Below, piece after piece: positions 16,628 to 26,490 of a DNA stretch of 64,000 bases (positions within the stretch are counted from its first letter, which is position 1; each line of letters opens with the position of its first letter). Below the pieces are notes generated by a model, which made no database searches, was not told the DNA's origin, and saw only the letters and a program-made list of their open reading frames with translations. Origin of the DNA: Acinetobacter sp. S54 (lineage in GTDB: Bacteria > Pseudomonadota > Gammaproteobacteria > Pseudomonadales > Moraxellaceae); assembly GCF_016624945.1 (NCBI RefSeq), contig NZ_JACVUI010000001.1:434001-498000 (forward strand), read 5' to 3'. The position numbers were made by a program, and so were the translations under genes.

Positions 16628-18469
16628 CTAAAAACGATATTTATATGCCTGAATGTCTTTAAAAATCTCAGACGTTACATCGCAGTAGGCATTGGTATTC
16701 GGTAAAAGCACCATCAAACGTTCATCTGTTTTACTTGGGTCAAATGCTTGCTCCTTAAGTTTGTTTTTCTGATATTTAAATGTTCCCGTCGTTTCAACGA
16801 CTTGCTGAATGCGTAAAAATACAGGAATAGCATAAGCAGGCAGATTCTTTTTAAAACTGCTTACCATCTCGTTCAAGTCTTGTTCATTTAGATTGGCTCC
16901 ATCCGCTAACGTGATCGCAGCCATACCTGCACGACCATTGGTATTTGGAATTTCAACCCCATACACAACAGCTTCTATAATTTTGTCGTATTCACAAATC
17001 ATATTTTCAACTTCAGTCGTCGATACATTTTCACCTTTCCAACGGAATGTATCGCCTAGACGGTCAACAAATTGCGCATGACGGAAACCAATATCACGCA
17101 CTAAATCACCCGTATTAAAGTAAGAATCGCCTTTCTTAAAGACATTCTTTAGGATGACGGATTTATTTTTTTCTGGATCAGTATAGCCATCAAATGGTGA
17201 GCGGCGGGTAATTTTCCCAATCAGCAGCCCTACATCGCCTGTCTCTACTTTTATACAATCGCCTTTTTTATCGCGTACAACTTCATTTTTTTCTTTGTCA
17301 TATTGCACAATTGCATAGGGTGTTGGCGAGAAGCCGACAGTGTTGTCAAAGTTAAAAATATTACTAAAACCAACATTACCTTCGCTTGATGCATAAAGTT
17401 CAAGGACTTCCTTGACGCCAAAACGCTGTTTGAACTTATCCCAGATATTTGGGCGCATACCGTTGCCAATCATTTTGGTAACCCGATGAGCACGATCAAT
17501 TTCGGAAGGAGGAGCATCCATAAGATAACGACAAAGCTCGCCAACATAGCCAATCGCCGAGGCATTAAATTTTTGTACGTCTTTCCAGAAAGCACTGGTT
17601 GAGTATTTACGACGAATAGCAAGTGTGGCGCTTCCTGCAATCACTCCACACCAGCACACCACAATACCCGTTGCGTGATAAAGAGGTAAAGTGACATACA
17701 TGACATCATCAGGTTTCAGATCAAGTATATGTCCATAAGTTCCATACGCTAGAGTCCAACGACTATGCGTGAAAATTACAGCTTTAGGGAGCCCAGTTGT
17801 GCCCGAAGTATAGATATAAAATAATCCATCTTTACCTTGAACTGTGTGCGTCGTTGGCGGGTTGAACTTGGCAAAATGATCAATTTTTTCTGCCAGATTG
17901 ATATAACCTGATGGGGCAGAACCGACATTTTGACGAGTCGCCCGATCTGCAAACCAATGAAAACGATCTTGAGGAAGTTTGATGTCATTACGAATCTCGT
18001 CAATACAAGATTGCACCTCTTCGCCCAAAATAAGAGCAATGGGTTTCACGAGATTGATGCTATGAGTCAGTACTTTCCCTGTTTGTGACGTATTGACCAA
18101 CGCAATAGTGACACCAATTTTAGCCAGCCCCACAACTGTCGCCACTAGCTCGGAACGATTCTCTAGCATAACGGCAATGACATCACCTTTACGTGCGCCT
18201 ATAGAGAGATAATAGTGCGCAATCTGATTTGCCCATTCATTCAAGGCCTGATAGCTGTAGCGCTGATCTTCAAATAATAATGCATCACCTAGCGGATTGC
18301 GTTTGACCGCCTTTTCAAATGCAATGCCCAAGCCTGCTGGGGTCGATGAAGTTCGTAAATAGGCTTGTTTTAAACCCGCTAAAATATGCGGTACTTTGGG
18401 CAGAAAAGCAGGTAGGCGTGAAGCAACATTTCCAAGCGTAATAATATCGGGTTGTGCAGTCTGGCTCAT
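16628..18469 (-). CDS. Long-chain fatty-acyl-CoA synthetase (FadD6/FATP-like)
   Basis: 613 residues of the AMP-forming ligase superfamily. The ATP-binding loop YIYTSGTTGLPKA (about 230-242) and the hinge and lysine region (FNTGDLVRDIGF, RWKGENVSTTEVE, about 500-520) are intact; the C-terminal catalytic lysine is in TGTFKYQKNKLKE (about 580). The overall sequence resembles the FATP/very-long-chain subgroup, which activates fatty acids to acyl-CoA at the membrane. The start at 18469 (MSQTAQPD) has AGGA five to six bases upstream of the ATG; the frame is open ten codons further. It is a single gene; no beta-oxidation genes are adjacent. Confidence 0.87.
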   Translation of the reverse strand: MSQTAQPDIITLGNVASRLPAFLPKVPHILAGLKQAYLRTSSTPAGLGIAFEKAVKRNPLGDALLFEDQRYSYQALNEWANQIAHYYLSIGARKGDVIAVMLENRSELVATVVGLAKIGVTIALVNTSQTGKVLTHSINLVKPIALILGEEVQSCIDEIRNDIKLPQDRFHWFADRATRQNVGSAPSGYINLAEKIDHFAKFNPPTTHTVQGKDGLFYIYTSGTTGLPKAVIFTHSRWTLAYGTYGHILDLKPDDVMYVTLPLYHATGIVVCWCGVIAGSATLAIRRKYSTSAFWKDVQKFNASAIGYVGELCRYLMDAPPSEIDRAHRVTKMIGNGMRPNIWDKFKQRFGVKEVLELYASSEGNVGFSNIFNFDNTVGFSPTPYAIVQYDKEKNEVVRDKKGDCIKVETGDVGLLIGKITRRSPFDGYTDPEKNKSVILKNVFKKGDSYFNTGDLVRDIGFRHAQFVDRLGDTFRWKGENVSTTEVENMICEYDKIIEAVVYGVEIPNTNGRAGMAAITLADGANLNEQDLNEMVSSFKKNLPAYAIPVFLRIQQVVETTGTFKYQKNKLKEQAFDPSKTDERLMVLLPNTNAYCDVTSEIFKDIQAYKYRF

Positions 18470-18600
18470 ATACATCCTATTATTTTTCGATCTATCCAAT
18501 ACAGTTTCATGTTTACGAAGACGTAGACATTAAAGTGACGCAGATGTTGTTTTAAAGGTTTTGCACTAGTGCAATCAACCTAATCTGACATAAAGTATCA

Positions 18601-18631
18601 AAAAAAGCCTAGTCACCGAAATGACTAGGCT
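18601..18631 (-). terminator. Terminator of rne
   Basis: Perfect ten-base-pair stem AGCCTAGTCA/TGACTAGGCT with a six-base loop (18606-18615, 18622-18631) followed on the minus strand by six T (18601-18606). Confidence 0.85.
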
Positions 18632-18658
18632 CTCATAACTTACAAGCAATTGTGCAAA

Positions 18659-21600
18659 TTATTCTGTGGGCGTGCTGGCCTTTTTAGGTGGACGACCACG
18701 TGGGCGACGCGGACGACTTGGTTTATCCGCATCGGCAACAGCTTCTTGAGTTGCTGTTTTCTCTGCTGTTTCATCATTTGCTTTAGCTTCAGATGCCTGC
18801 TGTGAAGCAGAAACTTCATTGAGCTCAGCTTGTACAGGTTGAGCTGCTGTTGTTACTTTCTCTGCTTTAGCATTCACCGGAACTTGCGCTGTCGCCGCAG
18901 GAGCAGCGGTTTCTTTTTCAGCGCTAGCTTCCTCCTTTTTAGCGGATTCATCCGTTGATTCTACAGTTTGTGCAACGTCAGGAACTGTAGGTTCGGCTTG
19001 TACTGAATCACTTGCTTTCGTTTCAGGGATTTTTTCACTGACCGTTTCAGCTTTAGGCTCAGCTTGCGCTTGCTCGACAGTTTGTTTTGCCTGCTCATGC
19101 GCTTGTTCTGCTGCAAGTTTGGCTAAACGACGGCGCTCACGTGGATCGTTTGCCACACGGTTTGCAGGTGCTTCTGGCGGTGTTAAAGGCAGTACTTCGG
19201 CGGGTTCGCTTTCTTCTGCCGTTTTAACGCTAGGAAGTTGCGCATCACGTGTTACAGGTTTTTTATTTTCCTGAACACTTTTTACCTCTTGAACCTGAGT
19301 ACTGGCATATTGCTCAGTAAACTTGACTAGAGCACGATTGAAGGTTGGAACAAGACCAAATTGTTCAATCAGCACCGTGCAATCTTCACCATAAATATGG
19401 CGAATGAGACTGCCTAGCGTATAGTTTGCCAGTTCTGGGATCTGTGATGGCTGTACTTTAGGTTGAGCGATCGCCTTAGCTTGTTGTGCCCCACGTTGTT
19501 GACGACGACGCGTACGTGGATCATTACTGGCACGTGTAACTTGTGAGCGAGTTTGCTCAGTCACAGCCTCAGTTGGTTTAGACGACACTTCAGAAGGCTG
19601 GGCCTCAGTCACGACTGCTTCTTCAACTGGGTTAGCAATTGGATTTTCAGCCTGCTTAGGTGGTTCCTGCGGTGCAACTTGTGGATTCAATGCCACAATT
19701 TCACTTTGCCCTTGATCGACATTAATCACCAGTGCTGTCGTCATCATATCGTTACGTGGTGTATCAATGACGTCGACTTTGACCTGTTTTGCATCATTCA
19801 CTACAGGTTTATTTGCACTGTGATTGGCATTGTCTAAAACGCTTTGGTCGCGATTACGATTTGGGCGATTTGGACGTTGCTGGTTATTACGGTCGCGGCG
19901 TGGAACAGCTTCCTCTGCTTGTGCTTCAGTTTGCACATGCGTTTGTTCATGTGGTTGCTGACGCTTTTGTTGGCGTTTTAATTCACGTTGTTCATGACGT
20001 GAAAGTTGAACCACTTCTTCATGAACTTGAGCAGGTTGTTGCTCTTGGTTTGACTCACGTTGTTGTGGTTCACGATCAGTACGTTCGCGTTGCTCTTTAT
20101 GTTTGCGCTTTTTATTGTTGTTTGGACGATTATTTTTATCGTCACGTTCGGCTGTATCACGCGCTTCCTGTTTAGCAGCAGGCGCTTGAGACATATAAGC
20201 ATTGTTAGCTGGGGTCGCAGTAGCTACATTTTCTGTAACGCTGGCAATACTCACTTGACCAAATTGACCACGGCTTACTGCACCGCCATTAACCATTTGC
20301 TCAATTGCTGATGCAGCAGTTTGTGCAGAACGAGATTGATCAATAGTTTGTGCCTGTTTTTGTACAAACAGATTTTCTAACCATGCGCATGGACTTGCTG
20401 CTTTATTGGCAACAGTTGCTTGTGTCGCAGGAGTAGAGGCTTGAGCTACAGCTTTACGTTTATTTTGCTCAGGCTGAACAGGAGCAGCAGTATGTACATG
20501 ATCCGCTTCTTCAAGATGCCATTCAGATGACTCGTAACCGAGTTCTTTTTCACTGGAACGTGTTGCTTCAGTACGTTCATAGCTAGAAGGCGCAAAACCT
20601 TCGGGATTATATTGAATTTCGTAATGTGGTGTTTCCAAGTGAGGGTGTGGTAATACTGTTACACGTACACCTGAAGTTTGTTCTAAATACACTAAACTAT
20701 GACGCTTTTCATTCAGCAGGAATGCAGCAATTTCGACAGGCACTTCAACTTGTACTTCGCCATGACGTTCACGTAGTGCAATTTCTTCCACTTTACGCAT
20801 AATCGAAAGTGATAAAGAGCGCAAGTCACGTACCATGCCTGTGCCATGACAGCGTGGGCAGACATAACCCGTTGCTTCTTCTAGCGATGGGCGTAAGCGC
20901 TGACGGCTCATTTCCATCAAGCCAAAACGTGATAATTGACCAAACTGAATTCGTGCGCGGTCACTTTGAGTCGCTTCACGCAATTTAGCTTCTACCATGC
21001 GTTGGTTACGGTCTTTAGTCATGTCGATAAAATCGATAACTACTAAACCACCAATATCACGTAAGCGTAATTGACGTGCAATTTCTTCGGCCGCTTCAAG
21101 GTTGGTATTTAGCGCAGTCTCTTCAACATCGTGACCACGGGTTGATTTGGCAGAGTTAATATCAATCGATACCAAAGCTTCAGTCTGGTCAATGACAATT
21201 GAACCACCTGATGGAAGTTTAACTTCACGTTCATAAGCCGTTTGAATTTGGCTTTCAATACCAAAATGAGCAAATAAAGGCTCGTTCAACGTATATGTTT
21301 TTAGTTTATCTAATTGACGTGGCATGACTGCTTTGACGAAGTTATAAGCTTCGTTATAAGCCTGTTCGCTATCAATCAGGATTTCAGAGACATCATCACG
21401 GAGATAGTCACGAATGGCACGAGTTACTACACCTGCCTCCTGATGCACCAGCATTGGTGATGGGCCTGAACTTGCAGTACTTTGGATTTGACTCCATAAA
21501 TCCAGTAGATGTTGCAAATCAAGCTGCAATTCTTCCTGAGAACGACCAATTCCAGCAGTACGTACGATCACGCTCATACCACGAGGCACATTCAGAGAAG

Positions 21601-22060
21601 CCAGCATTTCCTTAAGCTCTTCACGAACTGAACCTGAAATCTGACGGCTGATGCCACCACCTTTGGGGTTATTTGGCATCAAAACCAGATAACGACCCGC
21701 AAGGGAAATAAAGGTCGAAAGTGCAGCTCCTTTATTCCCACGTTCTTCTTTTTCCACTTGTACCAAAAGCTCAGTGCCTTCAGTAATCAGTTCACGGATA
21801 TTTGAAGTTTGACGTGGGTCAGCCTTAAAGTAAGTATTGGCGATTTCGCGCATGGACAAGAAGCCCTGACGCTGTGCACCATATTCAACAAATACGGCTT
21901 CGAGAGAAGGTTCTACGCGAGTAACATGACCTTTGTAGATGTTGGATTTTTTTTGTTCGCGGGTACGATTTTCGAGGTCAAAATCGTAAAGACGATTACC
22001 AGTGATAAGTGCAACGCGTACTTCTTCAGCATGAGTTGCATTAATCAACATACGTTTCAT
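18659..22060 (-). CDS. rne: Ribonuclease E
   Basis: 1133 residues. The N-terminal catalytic half (about 1-510) begins [19 protein letters not shown] and carries the S1 RNA-binding domain ([20 protein letters not shown], about 36-56), the DNase I-like site ([13 protein letters not shown], about 300) and the CPRCHGTG zinc-link (about 405) used for tetramerisation. The rest is a long low-complexity scaffold rich in Gln, Glu, Arg and Ala, with arginine-rich RNA-binding tracts, two NDPR-x-RRR motifs and a PRGRPPKK tail. RNase E starts mRNA decay and processes rRNA and tRNA at the inner membrane face. The start is at 22060, matching the universal MKRML start, with AGGTG upstream. A long structured leader precedes it, suggesting autoregulation as in E. 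coli. Confidence 0.96.
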   Translation of the reverse strand: MKRMLINATHAEEVRVALITGNRLYDFDLENRTREQKKSNIYKGHVTRVEPSLEAVFVEYGAQRQGFLSMREIANTYFKADPRQTSNIRELITEGTELLVQVEKEERGNKGAALSTFISLAGRYLVLMPNNPKGGGISRQISGSVREELKEMLASLNVPRGMSVIVRTAGIGRSQEELQLDLQHLLDLWSQIQSTASSGPSPMLVHQEAGVVTRAIRDYLRDDVSEILIDSEQAYNEAYNFVKAVMPRQLDKLKTYTLNEPLFAHFGIESQIQTAYEREVKLPSGGSIVIDQTEALVSIDINSAKSTRGHDVEETALNTNLEAAEEIARQLRLRDIGGLVVIDFIDMTKDRNQRMVEAKLREATQSDRARIQFGQLSRFGLMEMSRQRLRPSLEEATGYVCPRCHGTGMVRDLRSLSLSIMRKVEEIALRERHGEVQVEVPVEIAAFLLNEKRHSLVYLEQTSGVRVTVLPHPHLETPHYEIQYNPEGFAPSSYERTEATRSSEKELGYESSEWHLEEADHVHTAAPVQPEQNKRKAVAQASTPATQATVANKAASPCAWLENLFVQKQAQTIDQSRSAQTAASAIEQMVNGGAVSRGQFGQVSIASVTENVATATPANNAYMSQAPAAKQEARDTAERDDKNNRPNNNKKRKHKEQRERTDREPQQRESNQEQQPAQVHEEVVQLSRHEQRELKRQQKRQQPHEQTHVQTEAQAEEAVPRRDRNNQQRPNRPNRNRDQSVLDNANHSANKPVVNDAKQVKVDVIDTPRNDMMTTALVINVDQGQSEIVALNPQVAPQEPPKQAENPIANPVEEAVVTEAQPSEVSSKPTEAVTEQTRSQVTRASNDPRTRRRQQRGAQQAKAIAQPKVQPSQIPELANYTLGSLIRHIYGEDCTVLIEQFGLVPTFNRALVKFTEQYASTQVQEVKSVQENKKPVTRDAQLPSVKTAEESEPAEVLPLTPPEAPANRVANDPRERRRLAKLAAEQAHEQAKQTVEQAQAEPKAETVSEKIPETKASDSVQAEPTVPDVAQTVESTDESAKKEEASAEKETAAPAATAQVPVNAKAEKVTTAAQPVQAELNEVSASQQASEAKANDETAEKTATQEAVADADKPSRPRRPRGRPPKKASTPTE

Positions 22061-22750
22061 GGGTGTGACACCTAATAGTGACTCACTCAGACAAAATGCG
22101 AACATCGATAAAGCGGACAACTGTCGGCAATCATCATGCATCTTATTTAACCCAGATCACAAAATATTTTTGCTCTGGCTGCTAAAATTCCCTGATCTCA
22201 CATGTAGCTTCGGTGAATGATGCTTGTGATGATGTCAGCAGTAGCGTATTCATCCCGTTTCGATTAACGATAAATCCTGACTTTTCACTGGCGGGTGAGC
22301 GGTGCATTGGATGATGACTTTCACTGTCACGGAGCTTGAAGACTTATCTTGTAAAGTCTTGATACGGAATGATCATCGTATCGGTGCTCGGCAGTTCCAA
22401 TGCATCAACGCTTGAGCCTGAAAGGTCATGATGACGCAACGTGTCTGATGTGCATCAGTTTACGTTTAATAACCAACATTAACGGTTGGCGACATATATT
22501 TTTCAACAAACTGCATATGCAAAAGCATAATTAAACGCAACAGTTTGTCATTTTGCCGATATAATAAGCCTTCGGCGTCGGCATATTCTTTGGGGACCTT
22601 TCCGAGCTTTTGGTGAAATCTTGAACGAAAATGAATTTCACAAACATTGAAATATTTTTCGTTTTTGTTCACTTACGGCGGTATCCGTGCGCTGACTATA
22701 TCAAACCTTGCAGCATCTGCCTATGGGCTAAATAGATGTTTCTTGTGAAA
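22061..22750 (-). promoter_or_regulatory. Long rne leader region
   Basis: About 690 nt without a supported gene between rne and rluC. In E. coli and Haemophilus the rne 5' untranslated region is several hundred nt long and its hairpins let RNase E measure its own activity. The G+C-richer part (22200-22450) contains clear secondary structure (see the element at 22303-22404) and an additional CCAAC/GTTGG hairpin at about 22473-22489. The A+T-rich part near 22700-22800 probably holds the divergent promoters of rne and rluC. Leader extent and function are inferred. Confidence 0.6.
22303..22404 (-). ncRNA. Multibranched RNA element in rne leader
   Basis: A perfect nine-base-pair outer stem (22303-22311 TGCATTGGA with 22396-22404 TCCAATGCA) encloses two perfect hairpins: AAGACTT/AAGTCTT (22339-22345, 22354-22360) and GATACG/CGTATC (22361-22366, 22377-22382), which are adjacent. 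The closed multiloop is unlikely by chance and is placed where an autoregulatory rne hairpin is expected. Confidence 0.6.
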
Positions 22751-22812
22751 TCAACTGTCTAAGTGGTTATTTTTCACTCAAATTTAATAAATAATCGGGT
22801 TTCAAATACTGT

Positions 22813-23745
22813 ATGAATTCTACACAGCAATGGCAAAGTGTCACTTGGTTTGACGTGGACGAGCATCAAGCAGGGCAGCGCATTGATAATTTTTTATTTA
22901 GTCGTTTAAAAGGTGTACCTAAAAGTCGGATTTATCGGCTGATTCGTGAGGGTCAGGTACGAGTCAATAAAAAACGGATTAAAGCAGAAAGTAAACTCAA
23001 TATTGGTGATCAGATTCGTGTCGCTCCTATTCGTTATGAACAAAAAGACGAAACTGCTGCACCTGTAAGTGATCAAGTTGCAAAAAGTCTACTAAAGCGT
23101 GTGATCTACGAAGATGAAGGTTTGTTGGTAGTAAATAAACCAGCAGGTATTGCGGTACATGGCGGCAGTGGAATGACGTATGGTTTGATTGAGGCGTTGC
23201 GCGCTGCGACAGGTAAAAAATATTTGGAACTGATTCATCGCATTGACCGAGATACTTCCGGTTTGGTTATGATCAGCAAAAAACGCAGCACCTTAAAGCA
23301 TCTTCAGGATTTATTACGCGAACATAAAATTTGTAAGACTTACGCTGCTTTGGTTAAGGGGCAGGTGAGTCTGGATAAGCAGTTAATTGATGCGCCATTA
23401 TTACGTTATGAACTGGCGAATGGCGAGCGTCGTGTCCGTGTTTCCAAAGATGGCAAGCCGAGTAAAACTGAATGGGTGATTGCAGAACGCTTTAAGGAAG
23501 CAACTTTGGTTTATGCTTCACCGTTGTCTGGACGGACGCATCAGATTCGGGTACATGGTTTAAGTATTGGCCATCCTTTGGTGGGAGATGACAAATATGG
23601 TCATCAAACTGTTTATACAGGACCAGAAGCCCGGCGCTTATGTTTACATGCTATGCGTTTGGAAATACCGGGTTATCCTGTAATAGAAGCACCACTTCCT
23701 GAGGATATTCAAAGCGTTGTAGCACAATTGAGAGCGCAAAAATGA
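22813..23745 (+). CDS. rluC: 23S rRNA pseudouridine(955/2504/2580) synthase
   Basis: 310 residues. An S4 RNA-binding domain occupies about 20-75 (GQRIDNFLFSRLKGVPKSRIYRLIREGQVRVN) and the RluA-type catalytic domain 95-300, with the active-site Asp145 in HRIDRDTSG. RluC isomerises three uridines near the peptidyl transferase centre of 23S rRNA. The location divergent from rne is conserved in many Gammaproteobacteria. It overlaps the following HAD phosphatase gene by four bases (ATGA), a translationally coupled pair. Confidence 0.95.
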   Translation: MNSTQQWQSVTWFDVDEHQAGQRIDNFLFSRLKGVPKSRIYRLIREGQVRVNKKRIKAESKLNIGDQIRVAPIRYEQKDETAAPVSDQVAKSLLKRVIYEDEGLLVVNKPAGIAVHGGSGMTYGLIEALRAATGKKYLELIHRIDRDTSGLVMISKKRSTLKHLQDLLREHKICKTYAALVKGQVSLDKQLIDAPLLRYELANGERRVRVSKDGKPSKTEWVIAERFKEATLVYASPLSGRTHQIRVHGLSIGHPLVGDDKYGHQTVYTGPEARRLCLHAMRLEIPGYPVIEAPLPEDIQSVVAQLRAQK

Positions 23746-24407
23746 ATCGACCTGAACTGATTATATTTGACTGGGATGGCACGCTATTTAATTCAGTGGG
23801 ACAGATTGTTGAAAGTCTTAAATTTGCCGCCTCAAAATACGAACAGCCTTTAACTGATGAAGCTGCACAAAGTATCATTGGCTTGGGCTTGCCTGAGGTA
23901 ATGCAAACTTTGTTTCCGCAAGTTCCACATTTGCAACAGGATATTTTGGTGAGCTATGGCAAGCATTATGTGGAAAATTCCAGACATGATGCATGGTTTG
24001 ATGGCGTGGCTGAACTTTTGCAAGATTTAAAAGCTCAAGGCATGAAATTGGCAGTAGCGACAGGTAAAAGTCGTCGCGGGCTGGATCGGGTGCTTACCCA
24101 GACGCAAAGTCACGCAATATTTGATATTACCCGTGCTGCAAGTGAAACCATGTCAAAACCCCATCCTTTAATGCTTGAGGAAATTTTAGAGTTTACGGGT
24201 GTGAATGTTCAAAATGCCGTTATGGTAGGGGATAGTAGCTATGATCTTGAAATGGCAATGAATATTAAGATGCCAAGAATTGGTGTGAGCTATGGAGTAC
24301 ATGATATTGAAATACTCAAAAAATATCAGCCTCTTACCATCGTCCATGACATTACTAGTTTGCATCGTTATTTGCATCAAATGATTCAAATACAAACAGA
24401 AGCATGA
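23742..24407 (+). CDS. HAD-IA family phosphatase (Gph-like)
   Basis: 221 residues. The haloacid dehalogenase nucleophile motif is FDWDGTLFNS (Asp10 and Asp12), motif II ATGKSRRG (about 106), and motif III/IV MSKPHPLML and MVGDSSYDLEMA (about 146-170). It resembles phosphoglycolate phosphatase-like hydrolases found beside rluC in many Gammaproteobacteria. Start and rluC stop overlap as ATGA, so translation is coupled. The physiological substrate cannot be told from sequence. Confidence 0.9.
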   Translation: MNRPELIIFDWDGTLFNSVGQIVESLKFAASKYEQPLTDEAAQSIIGLGLPEVMQTLFPQVPHLQQDILVSYGKHYVENSRHDAWFDGVAELLQDLKAQGMKLAVATGKSRRGLDRVLTQTQSHAIFDITRAASETMSKPHPLMLEEILEFTGVNVQNAVMVGDSSYDLEMAMNIKMPRIGVSYGVHDIEILKKYQPLTIVHDITSLHRYLHQMIQIQTEA

Positions 24408-24463
24408 CACCTAAAAGCCAAGTTTATATCGCATTGATTTTAGAGAGCGTACAGCCTTCTCTT

Positions 24464-25138
24464 TTAACCAGATATAAAACTTGCTGCGATATTAATACAA
24501 ATTGCCAAGATCGTGGTGTTAAACCCAAATGCCAACATCGCATGAAAAATACTTAAGAGCCGCATATGTTGTGAAGTAATTGAAACATCTGCGGTTTGTG
24601 CTGAAGTACCTATGATATAACTGAAATAAATAAAATCTGGATACATGGGATCCTGTGTCTTTGGGAAATCCAGACCATCATCTTTTCCATAAGAACGAGC
24701 CATATAAAAATCATGGGCATAGTGCAATGCAAAGGCGGTATGCATAAATAGCCATGCTGAAATAATAGTTAATAACGCTAAACCTAAATGCCAGTATTGA
24801 AAATGAGTGTTTTTCGTGATGGAAGAAAGTTGCATCACAATGGCGATGAGACACATCAGGAGCGCCAAAATGACCAGCAACATAATGACCCATTTACTTT
24901 CATCCTGTTTTTTTGCTTGAGTTTGCATGGCTGAATGATCGGCTTGCCACATCATCTTTTTCACATGGATGAGATATATTCCTACAGAAATATTCCAGCT
25001 CAACAGAATAATTGTTGACCAGTGCCAAAAAGTGGTAAAGGTCAAGACGATGCAGATGACGATGCCAATCAATAGAGCAATAAAAAACTGGGGACGATTA
25101 TAGATACCACTTTTGAGCCGATGTAAAAAGAACAGCAT
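24464..25138 (-). CDS. DUF1345 family inner-membrane protein
   Basis: 224 residues with about five membrane helices and the family signature near the C-terminal half: a conserved LHYAHDFYMARSYG stretch and DPMYPDFIYFSYIIGTSAQTADV. The FxYFSYxIGTSAQT core is typical of DUF1345. No function is known; the family is restricted to bacterial inner membranes. AGGAG lies 11 bases before the start. It stands alone, convergent with the HAD gene. Confidence 0.82.
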   Translation of the reverse strand: MLFFLHRLKSGIYNRPQFFIALLIGIVICIVLTFTTFWHWSTIILLSWNISVGIYLIHVKKMMWQADHSAMQTQAKKQDESKWVIMLLVILALLMCLIAIVMQLSSITKNTHFQYWHLGLALLTIISAWLFMHTAFALHYAHDFYMARSYGKDDGLDFPKTQDPMYPDFIYFSYIIGTSAQTADVSITSQHMRLLSIFHAMLAFGFNTTILAICINIAASFISG

Positions 25139-25251
25139 GATCAGGTTTCTCCTGAAGTATCATAATGTTAGTGGTTAGAATTAAAATCACCGATCAATGA
25201 GCTATGGAATCAGCATTTAAGATAGTCGTTATGATTTACTTTAATCAGGAT

Positions 25252-26136
25252 TTATTCATAACAAAATACTTTTGATAGTCGTTGTATAAATTTTTTTGTA
25301 TTCATTGAATCTTGCTGTGTATTAAAATTTACAAAAAGTGATAAATCTGGCAAATCAATGGCTAATGCTCGCACGACCAGATCAGGCGCTAACATGGTTT
25401 TTGCATAGAAAGGTAAAATCGTACACCAATTATCATGTTCCATTTCATTGATATTAAGCAGCAGATGATCCATTTTATGGAGCTGTAAGGTTAAATGATG
25501 TTGTTGTATCAATTTTAAAATGAGCGCATGTAACGCGGGAAAATCCTCTTCGTTTGGCAATAGAAAATCAACGTAGCCCAACATGTGCAAGGGAATAACA
25601 GGCTGCTGTGCGAGTGGATGAGTTTCAGGAATCACAAAAATTAAAGCTTCATCAACTATTTTTTGACTTTGAATGTGGTCTGCATTTAGGTTTTGATAGG
25701 TAAAGGCAACATCGAGCTCGTTATTTTTTAATGCTGTAATTTGTTGGCATTCATTCAGATGAGTTAATTCAACGATCAATTCAGGGTTTTGAATGCGTAA
25801 TTGTGGAAGTACGTGTGGAAAAATATTAATCTCTGCTGTCGGCACGAACCCAATTCGTAGGCGTTGTTGTTTTGCTTTCGCAATTTGCCTTGCGATTGCT
25901 ACAGCTTTATCCGCTTGAACCAATATTAAACGCGCCTGTTCTAAAAACGCAGCACCTTCTTCAGTCAGTTCAACTTTACGTTTCGTTCGATTTAATAATT
26001 TGACCCCTACATCTACTTCTAAATCTTTAATTTGTTGGCTTAAAGAGGGTTGGGCCGTGTAAAGTTTGAGCGCAGCTTTACTAAAATTTAATTCTTCTGC
26101 AACAGTGACAAAATAACGAAGATGCCTTAACTCCAT
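25252..26136 (-). CDS. LysR family transcriptional regulator (CatM/BenM-like group)
   Basis: 294 residues: helix-turn-helix at 1-60 (MELRHLRYFVTVAEELNFSKAALKLYTAQPSLSQQIKDLE) and effector-binding domain. The MELRHLRYF start and RIGFVPTAEINIFPHVLP segment resemble CatM/BenM/CbbR-type regulators of Acinetobacter. The start at 26136 follows that conserved N terminus; the frame is open four codons further. The neighbouring genes give no obvious target; the divergent CDF transporter is 354 bp away. Confidence 0.85.
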   Translation of the reverse strand: MELRHLRYFVTVAEELNFSKAALKLYTAQPSLSQQIKDLEVDVGVKLLNRTKRKVELTEEGAAFLEQARLILVQADKAVAIARQIAKAKQQRLRIGFVPTAEINIFPHVLPQLRIQNPELIVELTHLNECQQITALKNNELDVAFTYQNLNADHIQSQKIVDEALIFVIPETHPLAQQPVIPLHMLGYVDFLLPNEEDFPALHALILKLIQQHHLTLQLHKMDHLLLNINEMEHDNWCTILPFYAKTMLAPDLVVRALAIDLPDLSLFVNFNTQQDSMNTKKFIQRLSKVFCYE

Positions 26137-26490
26137 AAATGAGTCCACAAAATATTAAAAATAGCTTTGAAACCCAGTATAAAACATAAATAAGTCAGGC
26201 AGGAAGTTCGGTTGAGTCGTTAAATTATAAATGGCGGGATCTACAAGCTGGATTATTTTAAAATGAAGGGGTTAATATATAATTATTTATATATATCAAT
26301 ATTTTGTATTAATTTTATCTAGTTTAATTTTTTTATTTAGATTCATTCATAAAACCCAACGTATAACTACGCGGAAAGTTGCGGCAAAGAAAGCTCATAA
26401 AACAACAAATGACAACATGAAAATTCTTTGTAAATAAATCGATTATCGCTATAACAACTAGTTAATGAAAAATAAAAATAGGGTTTTGAT
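26137..26490. other. Intergenic region, divergent promoters
   Basis: A 354-bp A+T-rich stretch between the LysR and CDF genes. It should hold both divergent promoters. The segment 26270-26340 is almost pure A+T and may be curved. I see no gene, no hairpin with loop GGA and no GacA box. Confidence 0.5.

Noticed and set aside
22466..22672. 68-codon frame on the minus strand in the rne leader
   Set aside because: No ribosome binding site, no recognisable family, and it overlaps the structured leader; better explained as non-coding leader.
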